DNA of 48,586 bases from DASCQC01 sp036012865 (GCA_036012865.1 DASCQC010000013.1:1-48586), one strand, 5' to 3'. Shown: positions 36,079 through 48,586, numbered from the stretch's first letter. Numbers and translations: made by a program. The notes: generated by a model from the letters alone, not told the origin.

Positions 36079-36814
36079 ATTTTCCCATAAACTATATTTG
36101 CCGGTGCTAATCGTCTTGACAGCGGTTGCTTCGATATTGTTTATATTCTTTATTCAAGTCTACCCGCAAACGGATTTGATGTATAAGGTGGTAAGCTTTA
36201 TTTTGGGTGTTTGTGCGCTTTCCTGGTTGTTGGTCATGCATTCACACCCCGTCATTACCAAAGGGTGGTGGTTGTTTGCTATTCCGGTGGGAACCTTTTT
36301 ATTGAGTTATCTTATGGTGCCGTTATTCGATGTGATGGGTCATTGCATGATGCACGGAACTCATACAGAAGGGTCTGTTTCTGCCTTAGCTCATCAAAAA
36401 GTAAGGTTGGATGTTCTTATTGAGCCTTATCGTCAAATACCCCTTGAAATTAAGGTCTCTCCGCAATTAATTGTTTTCGATAAGAATCGCGAACAGACGG
36501 TTCAGCTCTCGATGAAGAATAGGTCAAAGAAAAAACTTTCTATAAGAGTCCGTGATAAGCTTGAACCTGGAAATATTTCTGGGTATTTACACTATGCTTT
36601 GCCAGGTACGCACTTGGAACTAGCCCCAGGAGAAAAAAAGGGTTGGTCGATTCATCTATCTCTGGCAAAGAAAACGCCAACATCCATTCATGATGCTAGT
36701 TTGGCATTGTTTCTATTTGATACCTACAATGCGGGAAAATTGGGTCAGCAACAAGATTGGAAAAAGATGAAAGTAAGGTTTAAAGAACAGCTAAGGAGAC
36801 AGAATGAGTCATGA
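36065..36814 (+). CDS. CtaG/Cox11-like oxidase assembly protein, diverged
   Basis: 249 residues from ATG 36065 (ATG 36041 adds eight). Three hydrophobic segments lie at about residues 8-30, 40-62 and 68-90; ordinary Cox11 has one. The third ends in VPLFDVMG, close to the Cox11 VPLYD.FC hallmark, and the C-terminal half is a predicted beta sandwich ending with LELAPGEKKGWSIHLSL, like the Cox11 L.PGE motif. The copper-binding CFCF just before that motif is absent: ALPG stands there. Cox11 delivers copper to CuB; without those cysteines this protein may hand over copper differently or only assist folding. Position between ctaD and ctaE fits an oxidase assembly role. Overlaps both neighbours. Confidence 0.72.
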   Translation: MSTAKFSHKLYLPVLIVLTAVASILFIFFIQVYPQTDLMYKVVSFILGVCALSWLLVMHSHPVITKGWWLFAIPVGTFLLSYLMVPLFDVMGHCMMHGTHTEGSVSALAHQKVRLDVLIEPYRQIPLEIKVSPQLIVFDKNREQTVQLSMKNRSKKKLSIRVRDKLEPGNISGYLHYALPGTHLELAPGEKKGWSIHLSLAKKTPTSIHDASLALFLFDTYNAGKLGQQQDWKKMKVRFKEQLRRQNES

Positions 36815-37682
36815 TGTTCATATAACACCACCGTCTTGGTGGCCGATAGTAGGTTCAATTGCTTTGCTTCTTATTGCGACAGGTTTGGTTAATTGGTTGC
36901 ACAATGAATGGTACGGCCCTTACCTTTTAGGTGCAGGGTTCATGGTGCTTATCTTTATGTTGTTTGGGTGGTTTTCAGAGATTATTCATGAGAATAGAAC
37001 AGAATTAAAGGGAGATCATCAATACGAACGTTGTCTTCGTTGGGGCATGGGGTGGTTTATTTTCTCTGAAGTTTGCTTTTTTGGTGTGTTCTTTGGAACT
37101 TTATTTTACGCACGAGTGTTTATTCTTCCTTGGTTAGCAGGGGAATTTGAATCTTCTTCAAGCACCTTGACGCACATACTTCTTTGGCCTAGTTTTGAAT
37201 CTGTGTGGCCACTTTTTCATACGCCAGATCCTTCAGAGTTTTTAGGGCCTAATGATGTTATCAAACCCTGGGGGGTTCCCGCTCTGAATACACTGGTTCT
37301 TTTGACCAGTGGATTAACCATTACGGTGGCTCATTGGGGCATTGTTGAAAACAACCATCGTAAAGCAGTTTGGGGGCAATTATTAACTATTCTTCTAGGC
37401 ATATTTTTTCTTTATTTACAGGCGCACGAGTACCATGAAGCCTACACGGAATTAAATTTAACACTAGCCTCGGGTATTTATGGAAATATCTTTTTTATGC
37501 TAACAGGGTTTCATGGAATGCATGTGACTTTGGGGACCATTATGCTGATCGTTATCTTTTTCAGAATTCTATATGGGCATTTTACACCCAAAGATCATTT
37601 TGCTTTCGAGGCTGTCGCATGGTATTGGCATTTTGTTGATGTTGTTTGGCTTATTTTGTTTATCTTTGTTTATTGGATATAA
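36804..37682 (+). CDS. ctaE: Cytochrome c oxidase subunit III
   Basis: 292 residues with seven membrane helices. Recognisable parts are GMGWFIFSEVCFFGVFFG, the conserved Glu-containing helix, ALNTLVLLTSGLTITVAHW, EYHEAYTELNLTLASGIYG, FFMLTGFHGMHVTLG, and the terminal FEAVAWYWHFVDVVWL. Subunit III stabilises the catalytic core and proton uptake. The start overlaps the assembly gene by eleven bases, so the operon is translated as a chain. No clear terminator is seen after the stop. Confidence 0.96.
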   Translation: MSHDVHITPPSWWPIVGSIALLLIATGLVNWLHNEWYGPYLLGAGFMVLIFMLFGWFSEIIHENRTELKGDHQYERCLRWGMGWFIFSEVCFFGVFFGTLFYARVFILPWLAGEFESSSSTLTHILLWPSFESVWPLFHTPDPSEFLGPNDVIKPWGVPALNTLVLLTSGLTITVAHWGIVENNHRKAVWGQLLTILLGIFFLYLQAHEYHEAYTELNLTLASGIYGNIFFMLTGFHGMHVTLGTIMLIVIFFRILYGHFTPKDHFAFEAVAWYWHFVDVVWLILFIFVYWI

Positions 37683-37770
37683 TTATCGTTATTGATGCAT
37701 GGTATAGGAAATGATACTATGGGTAGATGGGAAATACCTGTTTATATTTAATGTTACGTTAATGATTGAG

Positions 37771-37779
37771 TGGTATTCT
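37771..37779 (+). promoter_or_regulatory. Possible extended -10 promoter
   Basis: TGGTATTCT provides a TG-extended -10 and predicts a leader of about 20 nt before GTG 37806, the same layout as the RCC1 genes. No clear -35. Confidence 0.35.
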
Positions 37780-37805
37780 TATAAGCTTGAGAGGAGATAA
37801 TGTAA

Positions 37806-40800
37806 GTGCCTATAAATAAAAATCTTTCTGAGGGTATTAAGGCGGGTCAAGTCACTGCCTTTTTATGGGGCTTGAGTGTTCAAGCCGCCCCAATCATTAA
37901 AACTAAAAGTGAAGCTGAAGAGCTGTTCAATTATATTTATGAAATACATGGCCTAAAAGGTATTGTTCTTATTTTTAAAATATGGAGCATGATACGCTTT
38001 GAGACAGGAGATATCCATTGTAAATATCATGAGATAGACCGGCGCTTTGTACAATGGTCTCAACTGAACAGTTCACTAAACCCTCCTACTTGGGCACATG
38101 TGGCTGCTTCTTTGAATGATACGGAATATGATTGTACCGATGAATTACAGTCTGAAATATCTTTTGGTGATGGCACAACTGGCGGAACTCTTAAGCCGGT
38201 GCACATTGCGTGCATGTTTGGAAATACAAAATGGGTACAAAAAAACCATCCGGGGATCAATCTTCCGGGTAAAGATATTCAATGCCCAAACAATATTTTT
38301 CCGCCGTCCTTAGTCCCTGCTAAGAATGATTTTAACTTAGAGGACTTATTAATTAATTCAATAATCTCAGCCTCTACTAACTCTCTAACTGAAGTCGTTC
38401 ATTATTTATGTTCTTGGGATCATAGGGTCAATCCGGAAGCTAATTATAGCTCAAGAATGTATATAGATGGTTTTTCTAGCCATGTAAAGTTATTGATGTA
38501 TTGTTTCTTGCTTCCTGAGCAACAGAAAGAAGAATTTAAAAATACTATATTCAAAGATACTGAACTTGCAGGGTTTGCATGGACTGTGAATGAGAATGAG
38601 AACCCAAAAACAAACTGGGCTAAGTTTGTTAACTGTTATGCATTGCATAGTTCAAACCCCAAGATTTTCAAGCACACGTTAGAATGGATTCAATTACAAA
38701 AGCAGGCCGCACTTAGGGATAGCCAATACTGTCTTGATTTGGAGTCTTTATACTGTTTGCAAGAGTACGTTTTGTTGAAAGAAGAAGATGGAGTTGCTTC
38801 GCCTAAAGAGATAAAATTTTGTTTAAAAAGCATTGCTATGCTGTTGAATTCTTCGGTTAAGAATTATCGTAAGATATCTCAAGAAGATAAAAAGTTAATA
38901 GCTCAATTACAACATAATAATCACCATGCTATGTCGCTTCCTAGCCCTATTAAGGGTGTGTTTTCCTCTTACCAAGATGCTTTTAATTATAATAACTTTC
39001 AAGCCATTGAAATGCATGGTGATAAGAGGCTTTCTGCAGAATGGTTAGTGGCTCAGTCCTCGGTATTGATTGATGGCATCGGCCAATACAACCCTTATGA
39101 TTTAATGAAACTACAATCTTCGAGCTCATTCTATGGGAGAATAAAGAGTTGGTTGACTAAAGAAGATGATCAACTTGACTCACAGATTATAACCAGTTTA
39201 AATGCAGATTATAGCCTGATATTTAAGGCGAGAGAGTGGGGGGACTTTAGGAATCAATATCAATCACTGAAGAACCGTGAGCCTGAAAATATTTTAGAGC
39301 TTGAAAAAAAACTTCAAGGTTTGAAAAAAGCATCACCTCAATCTTTCGGGATGATAGATCAAAATATAACACAATGCCAAAATTCGATAAAGGTAGAGCT
39401 TATTCGTGAATTAGCTCAAAGAATTAGTGATGATACTTATGACTGTGTGATCATGAATAGTTTGGGTGATGAGAATCTAAACTGTCTTGAAGAAGGAGGG
39501 TTTAAAAACTTCCTGAAAAATTTGTTTGAGGTATCGAAACAATATCAAGAAATAACACAAGGACAGGTAACTATTGAGGCATTAAAACAAGGTGTAAGGG
39601 CTCTTTGTGATAAAATGAAGAAGCTCCCCATTAAACCAAAAAATTGGGACCGTTTCTTGCGTTTAATGCGTCACATTTCAGACGAAAAAGAGTTAATGAA
39701 AGACTTAAAAACTGAGATGGAGCTATCACTGAATGAAATGCAAAAGCACTTTGTATGGACAGAAAAAAAGACAATCTATCAATTATCTTTAGCTCAGATG
39801 AAATGTGATGGGGTGTTTAGTTCTTTTGATAAGGGGTGTTTTGAGTGGGTTGAGTTGAAGGTTCAAGGTCAGGGTTATTATCGACTAGAGAATATTGAGA
39901 ACAAATTATTTTTTGAAGGGATAGGCGGTCTAGCGGGAATGAGTCGCAAGCATTTTGATATGTTTTTGAATTCCAGAATTTTCAAGGTTGCTGCTGGGGC
40001 ACATCTTAATGAGGTAAAGAAGAGGATACTATCGTCTCCAGAGGCTAATAAGCTTAGACTTTATGAAGTTTTGTATAAAACCATGGAAAACGAAGCAGGG
40101 ACAAAAAAATTAACGCTTGAAGATGACTATGTTTTAAGTGTAGATGAGCTTAATAGATTAAAAAGTGTTGATGAATTATCTTTTCATAAAATTTTAAATA
40201 TTATTTTTGGAAAGGCTTTTATACAAATGAAATTTGATGGTACATTTGGCTCTAGATTCAAAGAAGTTGCGCAGGCTTATTCTAGTCATTGGCTAGATTA
40301 TGTCTTGATGAATCGTCTACCATTTGATCGCAGGGATACAGAGCCACTCTTTTTAAAACCTTTAGGGATTTCTCTGGAAACAATACCGATTGTTGCTGGG
40401 AATATTGCGCCTTCTGACATGTGTCGTTTGTGGAAACAATCTTGCCAACACAATGCAAATGATTTTCGAAAGGAGGCTATTCAAAGATTTAAGGTGTTTC
40501 TGTTAAAGCGTATGGCGCTAGATGTCTATGGATCAGCTATAGATCTGTGCTTAAGGTCTCCAAAATATGGTGATAAGGCATTACAAGAAATTTATGACTT
40601 TGCTTGTCGAGATAGGGGTATTTTTAGTACTGGGACGTGGTTTACTTGTCTTTTAATTACGTTTAAACCTAAAGGCGCGTTTTCAAAAAGTTTTGCTAAA
40701 GTTAGGTCACTAAAGGGATCTAAAGCTGACTTGGTCATACTGATGATGTCGTCTATTAGCTTAACATTGGGTCGGTTTTTCAGTATGCCTGGAGGGTTGC

Positions 40801-41291
40801 CTTATATTATCATCGCTTTGGGTTTAATGTACTTTTTGATGGATTCATTGCTTTTATTGGGATTATTGTCGCCCTTGCTAATAATCGTCCAAGGCATCAT
40901 GCTCTATAGTGTTGTCAATTCTTCGAGTTTTAATGATTATATGTCTAATATTGCCAGGGATCTGTTTGGGTTTTCTTTTAATGATTTTATGAGCAGTATG
41001 TATTCAATTGCTGCCCCGGTTATGCGTCCAATGGTTGAATTTATGTATAGAATGATTCATTTTGTCAAGTCATCAATGATGGAGGAGAGTTCATTATTAC
41101 GCCCTGCTGATTTTGACTCAGCTGCTTATCTTGATGGTGATGATAATAAAGGTATCCCTCCGGCAAGATGTAATCATGAAGGAGGAGTTCCATATGCTTA
41201 TCCAAAAGAAAAATTTCAGAAAATAGATTCATTTTCCAATGACTATGAAGAAGATCCTGAGAACCCTATTTTTGATGATTTAAGATTATAA
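37806..41291 (+). CDS. Large unknown protein, candidate type IV effector
   Basis: 1161 residues. GTG start; AGGAG (37792-37796) lies nine bases upstream, with an ATG TAA start-stop pair filling 37800-37805. A single ankyrin-like piece, LKPVHIACMFGNTKW, is at about residue 128; the middle is mainly charged helix. Around residues 975-1045 there are two or three strongly hydrophobic segments (SSISLTLGRFF.., IIIALGLMYFLMDSLLLLG, LIIVQGIMLYSVV). The C-terminus reads YEEDPENPIFDDLRL, containing EExxE at -14 to -10 and Leu at -3, the two features of Dot/Icm E-block secretion signals. No family is recognised. It stands between the oxidase operon and another odd membrane protein, both with their own promoters. 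Confidence 0.8.
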   Translation: MPINKNLSEGIKAGQVTAFLWGLSVQAAPIIKTKSEAEELFNYIYEIHGLKGIVLIFKIWSMIRFETGDIHCKYHEIDRRFVQWSQLNSSLNPPTWAHVAASLNDTEYDCTDELQSEISFGDGTTGGTLKPVHIACMFGNTKWVQKNHPGINLPGKDIQCPNNIFPPSLVPAKNDFNLEDLLINSIISASTNSLTEVVHYLCSWDHRVNPEANYSSRMYIDGFSSHVKLLMYCFLLPEQQKEEFKNTIFKDTELAGFAWTVNENENPKTNWAKFVNCYALHSSNPKIFKHTLEWIQLQKQAALRDSQYCLDLESLYCLQEYVLLKEEDGVASPKEIKFCLKSIAMLLNSSVKNYRKISQEDKKLIAQLQHNNHHAMSLPSPIKGVFSSYQDAFNYNNFQAIEMHGDKRLSAEWLVAQSSVLIDGIGQYNPYDLMKLQSSSSFYGRIKSWLTKEDDQLDSQIITSLNADYSLIFKAREWGDFRNQYQSLKNREPENILELEKKLQGLKKASPQSFGMIDQNITQCQNSIKVELIRELAQRISDDTYDCVIMNSLGDENLNCLEEGGFKNFLKNLFEVSKQYQEITQGQVTIEALKQGVRALCDKMKKLPIKPKNWDRFLRLMRHISDEKELMKDLKTEMELSLNEMQKHFVWTEKKTIYQLSLAQMKCDGVFSSFDKGCFEWVELKVQGQGYYRLENIENKLFFEGIGGLAGMSRKHFDMFLNSRIFKVAAGAHLNEVKKRILSSPEANKLRLYEVLYKTMENEAGTKKLTLEDDYVLSVDELNRLKSVDELSFHKILNIIFGKAFIQMKFDGTFGSRFKEVAQAYSSHWLDYVLMNRLPFDRRDTEPLFLKPLGISLETIPIVAGNIAPSDMCRLWKQSCQHNANDFRKEAIQRFKVFLLKRMALDVYGSAIDLCLRSPKYGDKALQEIYDFACRDRGIFSTGTWFTCLLITFKPKGAFSKSFAKVRSLKGSKADLVILMMSSISLTLGRFFSMPGGLPYIIIALGLMYFLMDSLLLLGLLSPLLIIVQGIMLYSVVNSSSFNDYMSNIARDLFGFSFNDFMSSMYSIAAPVMRPMVEFMYRMIHFVKSSMMEESSLLRPADFDSAAYLDGDDNKGIPPARCNHEGGVPYAYPKEKFQKIDSFSNDYEEDPENPIFDDLRL

Positions 41292-41353
41292 TTAGTAGAT
41301 ATTCCAGTTTTTAATAGATGGTTTTTTATTAGTTTGAAAACGCAAGATGTTTT

Positions 41354-41362
41354 TGCTATGAT
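41354..41362 (+). promoter_or_regulatory. Probable extended -10 promoter
   Basis: TGC directly precedes TATGAT (41357-41362), giving a TGn-extended -10. Predicted leader before ATG 41383 is about 14 nt. No clear -35. Confidence 0.45.
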
Positions 41363-41382
41363 ACCCCCTTTAGAGTTAAGTT

Positions 41383-43746
41383 ATGGTTTCTCTTCTGCAA
41401 TTTTCTTGGGTCAATTCATTTTATAAGTCACTGAGCTCTTTTTCTATTTTCTCACTTCAAAACAACTCCAGTAATAAGGTTAATCCAACTATTACATCTC
41501 TTGGAATCTTTGCTAAGAACTTAAAGACTCCTTCGGCAAGTAATACTCACCCCTCCACGTTTTCTACTTTTAAGGAAGAAATTGTTGGGGTGGTTTTTTA
41601 TCTAGCCATGACATTAGCCCATCATTGGGCTTGGTTTGGGTCGCATGGAAGCTTGCTGTGGGGGATTTGTTTTATTGCTTGTACGGTAACGACTTGCTGG
41701 GTTGGACGGTCTATTTTTGAGTCATACGCCTTAGATCTCATGAGATTAGGGTCTTTAATGACGATTGCCTTTGTGGGTGTGGCGTTATCAGTTTCAGGTT
41801 TGGCTGTTGGGTTAGGAACTGTCATGGTTGCAGCATGCATTCTAGGCTTGATGAGAAGTTTGCTTGGGCATATGGGAGAATCTAATTCAGACTGGTTGAG
41901 CGCTATGTTGAAGATTACTGCTTGCCAGTTGGTATTGTTTCCACTCTTATTTGTCATGGGAGCTTCGCTTTCTGTTCAAATAGTGGCATGGATGGTTGTG
42001 TCTACAGGCTTTATTTATTTCGATTGGCCTAAAAAGTTTTATTCAGGCGCAGGGATGGTGGCAACTTCTTTTGTTAGTAGTTATTTGTCCTGGCTGGTGT
42101 CGAGTAGTGTTTTTTTGTTTCCGGGGTTTATGCATGCACTGGGAGCGCATGTCTTCTATCACGATGCATTGTTAACCATGGTGGCAATTAGTTTGGGTTC
42201 TAAATTAAAAAAAAGGATTCGTGATAGCGCCTTAAAGGAAGTGAATAAACATACTTTCCCTGATTTAAATATTTACCGTGATGGTGAGTATCAGCTTTGT
42301 TCCCAAAAGAAGTTAAAAGTAGGGGATCAGTTTTTGTTGAGTAAGCATGAAACCCTATTGCCAGGGATAACGGCTCAGGTCGAAGAGGTTAGCGATGCAT
42401 TTGCGGTTAATCAGGGTGAGGAGCAGTCAAGTATTGCTGTCAACGTGAGGGCTAAGTTAGGCCATCATCTGAGATTCTCAAAGCTTGAAAAAGGTAGCGT
42501 GATGGCAAGCGTAGAGTCGGTTGATCCGACGAAAATGAGAAATTATCTCAGGGATCCTGGTGAGTCCTACATGAATTATTTTGTGCCCGCATTGTTGGTT
42601 GCTTCTTTATTAGTAGGGCTATTTTGGTTGTCAGTGGGTAATCCTATGTTGGCTATTAGTGTTGTTGTGAACATGCTTTTAGTTGCATGCCCTTGTGTTT
42701 TTACCATAGCAATCCCTATTTTAGAAGCTCGTGCTGAAAGTAAATATAATAAGTTAACTAACGGGTTAAAGGTTGTCAGTCTAGACGCAATTAAGTCGAG
42801 TCATGTCAATGTTCTGGTTATTGATAGAACACGTACTTTAGTTAATGGAGATAACTCTACTGGTGTTTGGGCGATGGATCGGAATGGAAAAACCGCACTC
42901 AAAACACTGGTTAATGATGTTAACCCTAAATTACTACTGGTGTTATCTGGGCACGATGATACTGGCGCAGAAAAGCAGATGAAAACAGATCTGCTGAGTG
43001 CTTTAGAAGGAACTGATTGGATTACTGGCGGGCAACTTAACGGAAATGTTAAAACCTGGATGAATGATGCATTTAATCAGGTACAAGGGGGAGCTAGAGC
43101 AAAGGTTAATAAAGCTAAGGTTATTGCTCATTTGCAGTCAGAAGGAGAGTTATCGGACGGGGACTGTTGTAGGAAAAAAATAATAGCAGATGATTCTGAG
43201 ATTAAATCTAAAAAAGCTTATTCAGTGATGATGGTGGGTGATGGGAATAATGATATTGAGGCCTTGAAGTTCGCAGACATTGGCGTTCATGTTGGCGATG
43301 ATGCAGGTGTTTTGGCCTTGAGTGGTGTGGGTGTTCATATTGAGAAGTTCGATAATATTAAAGATCAATCCATTAAATCTTTGTTGAAACTGGTGGGAGA
43401 ATACCAGGAGATAAGTCGTTGGTTTAAGTTGGCTGCCTTAGTTTTTAATGCGTGTGTGGTCTTTTTGGCTGCTGGAGGTAGTTGGTTTTTATGGGGTGCT
43501 ATGATGAACCCTGGAGTAAGTTGTACGCTGATGGCTATGTTTTCAGTTAGTTTGGCTGCTTATGCGACGCAATACGAGTTTTTATCTACAATCAGGGATC
43601 CTGTTTCAACAGATAAACCTGTGTCGGCGGCATCTATTGGTTGGAAGTTATGGAGCTGTTGTCATCAGGTGTATGAGGGTGTATCGGCAACTTTTGAAGA
43701 AGCAGCCAAGCCACCAGAACAAGGTTCGTGCTGTGAGGGTAAGTAG
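41383..43746 (+). CDS. Degenerate P1B-type ATPase homologue, probably inactive as a pump
   Basis: 787 residues. The order is that of heavy-metal P-type ATPases: membrane helices, a reduced actuator domain (KLKVGDQFLLSKHETLLPGI, then NQGEEQSSI where LTGES is expected), the CPC helix VACPCVFTIAIPI (436-438), the phosphorylation loop, a hinge VGDGNNDIEALKFADIGV (about 619 onward), and two final helices. Key changes: DKTGT is DRTRT (Asp481 kept), TGD is SGH, and only about 40 residues lie between DRTRT and SGHD, so the nucleotide-binding domain with its HP motif is essentially absent. The N-terminus has extra hydrophobic segments and no CxxC metal domain. Cys pairs occur near residue 600 and at the C-terminus (CCEGK). 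The frame is intact over its whole length. Confidence 0.82.
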   Translation: MVSLLQFSWVNSFYKSLSSFSIFSLQNNSSNKVNPTITSLGIFAKNLKTPSASNTHPSTFSTFKEEIVGVVFYLAMTLAHHWAWFGSHGSLLWGICFIACTVTTCWVGRSIFESYALDLMRLGSLMTIAFVGVALSVSGLAVGLGTVMVAACILGLMRSLLGHMGESNSDWLSAMLKITACQLVLFPLLFVMGASLSVQIVAWMVVSTGFIYFDWPKKFYSGAGMVATSFVSSYLSWLVSSSVFLFPGFMHALGAHVFYHDALLTMVAISLGSKLKKRIRDSALKEVNKHTFPDLNIYRDGEYQLCSQKKLKVGDQFLLSKHETLLPGITAQVEEVSDAFAVNQGEEQSSIAVNVRAKLGHHLRFSKLEKGSVMASVESVDPTKMRNYLRDPGESYMNYFVPALLVASLLVGLFWLSVGNPMLAISVVVNMLLVACPCVFTIAIPILEARAESKYNKLTNGLKVVSLDAIKSSHVNVLVIDRTRTLVNGDNSTGVWAMDRNGKTALKTLVNDVNPKLLLVLSGHDDTGAEKQMKTDLLSALEGTDWITGGQLNGNVKTWMNDAFNQVQGGARAKVNKAKVIAHLQSEGELSDGDCCRKKIIADDSEIKSKKAYSVMMVGDGNNDIEALKFADIGVHVGDDAGVLALSGVGVHIEKFDNIKDQSIKSLLKLVGEYQEISRWFKLAALVFNACVVFLAAGGSWFLWGAMMNPGVSCTLMAMFSVSLAAYATQYEFLSTIRDPVSTDKPVSAASIGWKLWSCCHQVYEGVSATFEEAAKPPEQGSCCEGK

Positions 43747-44048
43747 GTATAGGCTTTGTTTTTCAAAAGAGATGAAAACAATGGGCGATGTGTTGTTCAG
43801 TTTGGAGCTTGTGAGAAGTTGGTTGGGTCATTGTAAGGAGTCCTTTAGCGAGCAGGCTTGAAGAAAAATTTAAAATTGTAAAGCGGCTTAATCTATCCCG
43901 CAAAAAGTAAAGTTTAAGAAAGCTGAAGTAAAGCCATTGATATGAGTTATTTGGGACATCAGAGTTGTTGTAGAGTCAAATGATAGGGGGCCTTAAGAGG
44001 GTTCTGTCTAGTATTTTAGATTTATTATGTTTTTTTTATAGTATTGTG
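43747..44048 (+). other. Intergenic region before the rRNA operon
   Basis: About 300 bases with no convincing gene. A forward frame runs from 43562 to 43861 but lies mostly inside the ATPase-like gene in another frame. I see no clear terminator hairpin or upstream activator motif. Confidence 0.5.
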
Positions 44049-44076
44049 TTGACATTCTCTGGATTCTGAATATAAT
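44049..44076 (+). promoter_or_regulatory. rRNA operon promoter
   Basis: Perfect TTGACA (44049-44054), a 16-bp spacer, and perfect TATAAT (44071-44076), the strongest promoter in the window, placed correctly before boxA and the 16S gene. Confidence 0.85.
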
Positions 44077-44083
44077 CGGGTTC

Positions 44084-44095
44084 TGTTCTTTAACA
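44084..44095 (+). promoter_or_regulatory. boxA antitermination element, 16S leader
   Basis: TGTTCTTTAACA matches the gammaproteobacterial rrn boxA recognised by NusB/NusE. The same 12 bases recur in the spacer before 23S at 45974-45985. Confidence 0.8.
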
Positions 44096-44109
44096 TTTAA
44101 GCAATCAAC

Positions 44110-44127
44110 CATGTAATTTGTGTGGGC
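44110..44127 (+). ncRNA. 5' arm of 16S processing stem (RNase III)
   Basis: CATGTAATTTGTGTGGGC is the perfect reverse complement of 45766-45783, on the other side of 16S, forming an uninterrupted 18-bp stem that loops out the 16S precursor. Between this arm and mature 16S are two small hairpins: TCGGC-GTAA-GCCGA at 44151-44164 and TGTGAC...GTCACA at 44172-44188. Confidence 0.85.
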
Positions 44128-44196
44128 GCTCTAATACGAATGTCAGGATATCGGCGTAAGCCGAAAACGAATGTGACTATAGGTCACACCTTTATC

Positions 44197-45742
<1,546 letters not shown>

Positions 45743-45765
45743 ACTAAATGCATTCTATTAAGGGT

Positions 45766-45783
45766 GCCCACACAAATTACATG
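45766..45783 (+). ncRNA. 3' arm of 16S processing stem (RNase III)
   Basis: GCCCACACAAATTACATG pairs with 44110-44127 over all 18 positions. It lies 23 bases after 16S and 7 bases before tRNA-Ile. Confidence 0.85.
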
Positions 45784-45790
45784 AACAGTA

Positions 45791-45867
<77 letters not shown>

Positions 45868-45875
45868 CAAAATGA

Positions 45876-45948
45876 GGGGCTATAGCTCAGCTGGGAGAGC
45901 GTCTGCCTTGCACGCAGAAGGTCGTCGGTTCGATCCCGACTAGCTCCA
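45876..45948 (+). tRNA. alaT: tRNA-Ala (TGC), CCA not encoded
   Basis: 73 nt ending at the discriminator A. Anticodon loop CTTGCAC in stem TCTGC/GCAGA; acceptor GGGGCTA pairs with TAGCTCC. The next bases are CGC rather than CCA, so CCA must be added by a nucleotidyltransferase, unlike the neighbouring tRNA-Ile. Confidence 0.95.
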
Positions 45949-45973
45949 CGCTACTGTTTAGTAAAATGATTGC

Positions 45974-45985
45974 TGTTCTTTAACA
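45974..45985 (+). promoter_or_regulatory. boxA antitermination element, 23S leader
   Basis: TGTTCTTTAACA, identical to 44084-44095, in the spacer upstream of 23S as in other gammaproteobacterial rrn operons. Confidence 0.78.
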
Positions 45986-46026
45986 ATTTGGTCATGCTGG
46001 TACACATCATCACACGATGAATGTTT

Positions 46027-46050
46027 GCAACCCTGGTTATTTAGGGTTGC
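46027..46050 (+). ncRNA. Hairpin just before 23S
   Basis: GCAACCCT and AGGGTTGC form a perfect 8-bp stem around an 8-base loop. It sits directly before the 23S 5' end and is probably part of the precursor structure; the main 23S processing stem would need sequence beyond the window. Confidence 0.6.
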
Positions 46051-46052
46051 AT

Positions 46053-48586
<2,534 letters not shown>

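Overview
The window comes from a gammaproteobacterium, probably host-associated and near the Legionella/Coxiella-type intracellular lineages. The evidence is a gammaproteobacterial-style 16S and 23S rRNA, the order ftsQ-ftsA-ftsZ-lpxC, an A1-type cytochrome c oxidase operon, a eukaryotic-like (cN-II type) 5'-nucleotidase, and several very large proteins built from eukaryotic-type repeats (RCC1, ankyrin, an F-box-like helix pair). DNA is AT-rich outside the rRNA genes. I cannot name genus or species from the sequence alone.

Region 1 (1-13674) is a candidate effector locus. It holds two related RCC1-repeat genes (the first cut by the window edge), a 3221-residue protein joining a seven-blade RCC1 propeller to a very long ankyrin region, and an unknown polytopic membrane protein. 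RCC1 units are nearly identical at DNA level between genes, so this part is recombining; the ankyrin units are diverged. Several of these genes have their own TATAAT-type promoter with a leader of about 20 nt. Region 2 (13675-15628) is decayed DNA: a 5'-truncated reverse transcriptase with an intact YMDD box, flanked by two diverged direct repeats.

Region 3 (15629-31570) is conserved housekeeping. It carries two M16 peptidases (one with the zinc site, one without), a convergent uvrD and 5'-nucleotidase pair, then a forward run of an O-antigen ligase-like gene, ftsQ, ftsA, ftsZ, lpxC, speD, speE and a second SpeD-like gene. Several stops and starts in that run overlap. tsaC and topA lie on the reverse strand. 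The division, lipid A and spermidine genes are packed so closely that they are probably cotranscribed in large part. The second SpeD-like protein keeps the catalytic His and Cys but has Ala where the pyruvoyl-forming Ser should be.

Region 4 (31772-37682) is the aerobic terminal oxidase operon: a four-heme cytochrome c, ctaC with a fused cytochrome c domain, ctaD, an odd ctaG-like assembly protein without the copper-binding cysteines, and ctaE. Region 5 (37806-43746) holds two large unusual proteins. One is a 1161-residue protein with a Legionella-type E-block at its C-terminus. The other is a P1B-type ATPase homologue with altered catalytic motifs and almost no nucleotide-binding domain.

Region 6 (44049-48586) is an rRNA operon: consensus promoter, boxA, a perfect 18-bp RNase III stem around 16S, then 16S, tRNA-Ile(GAT), tRNA-Ala(TGC), and 23S running off the window end. 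The 16S has unusual bases at near-universal decoding-centre positions, including C1400U and a compensated 1409/1491 pair.
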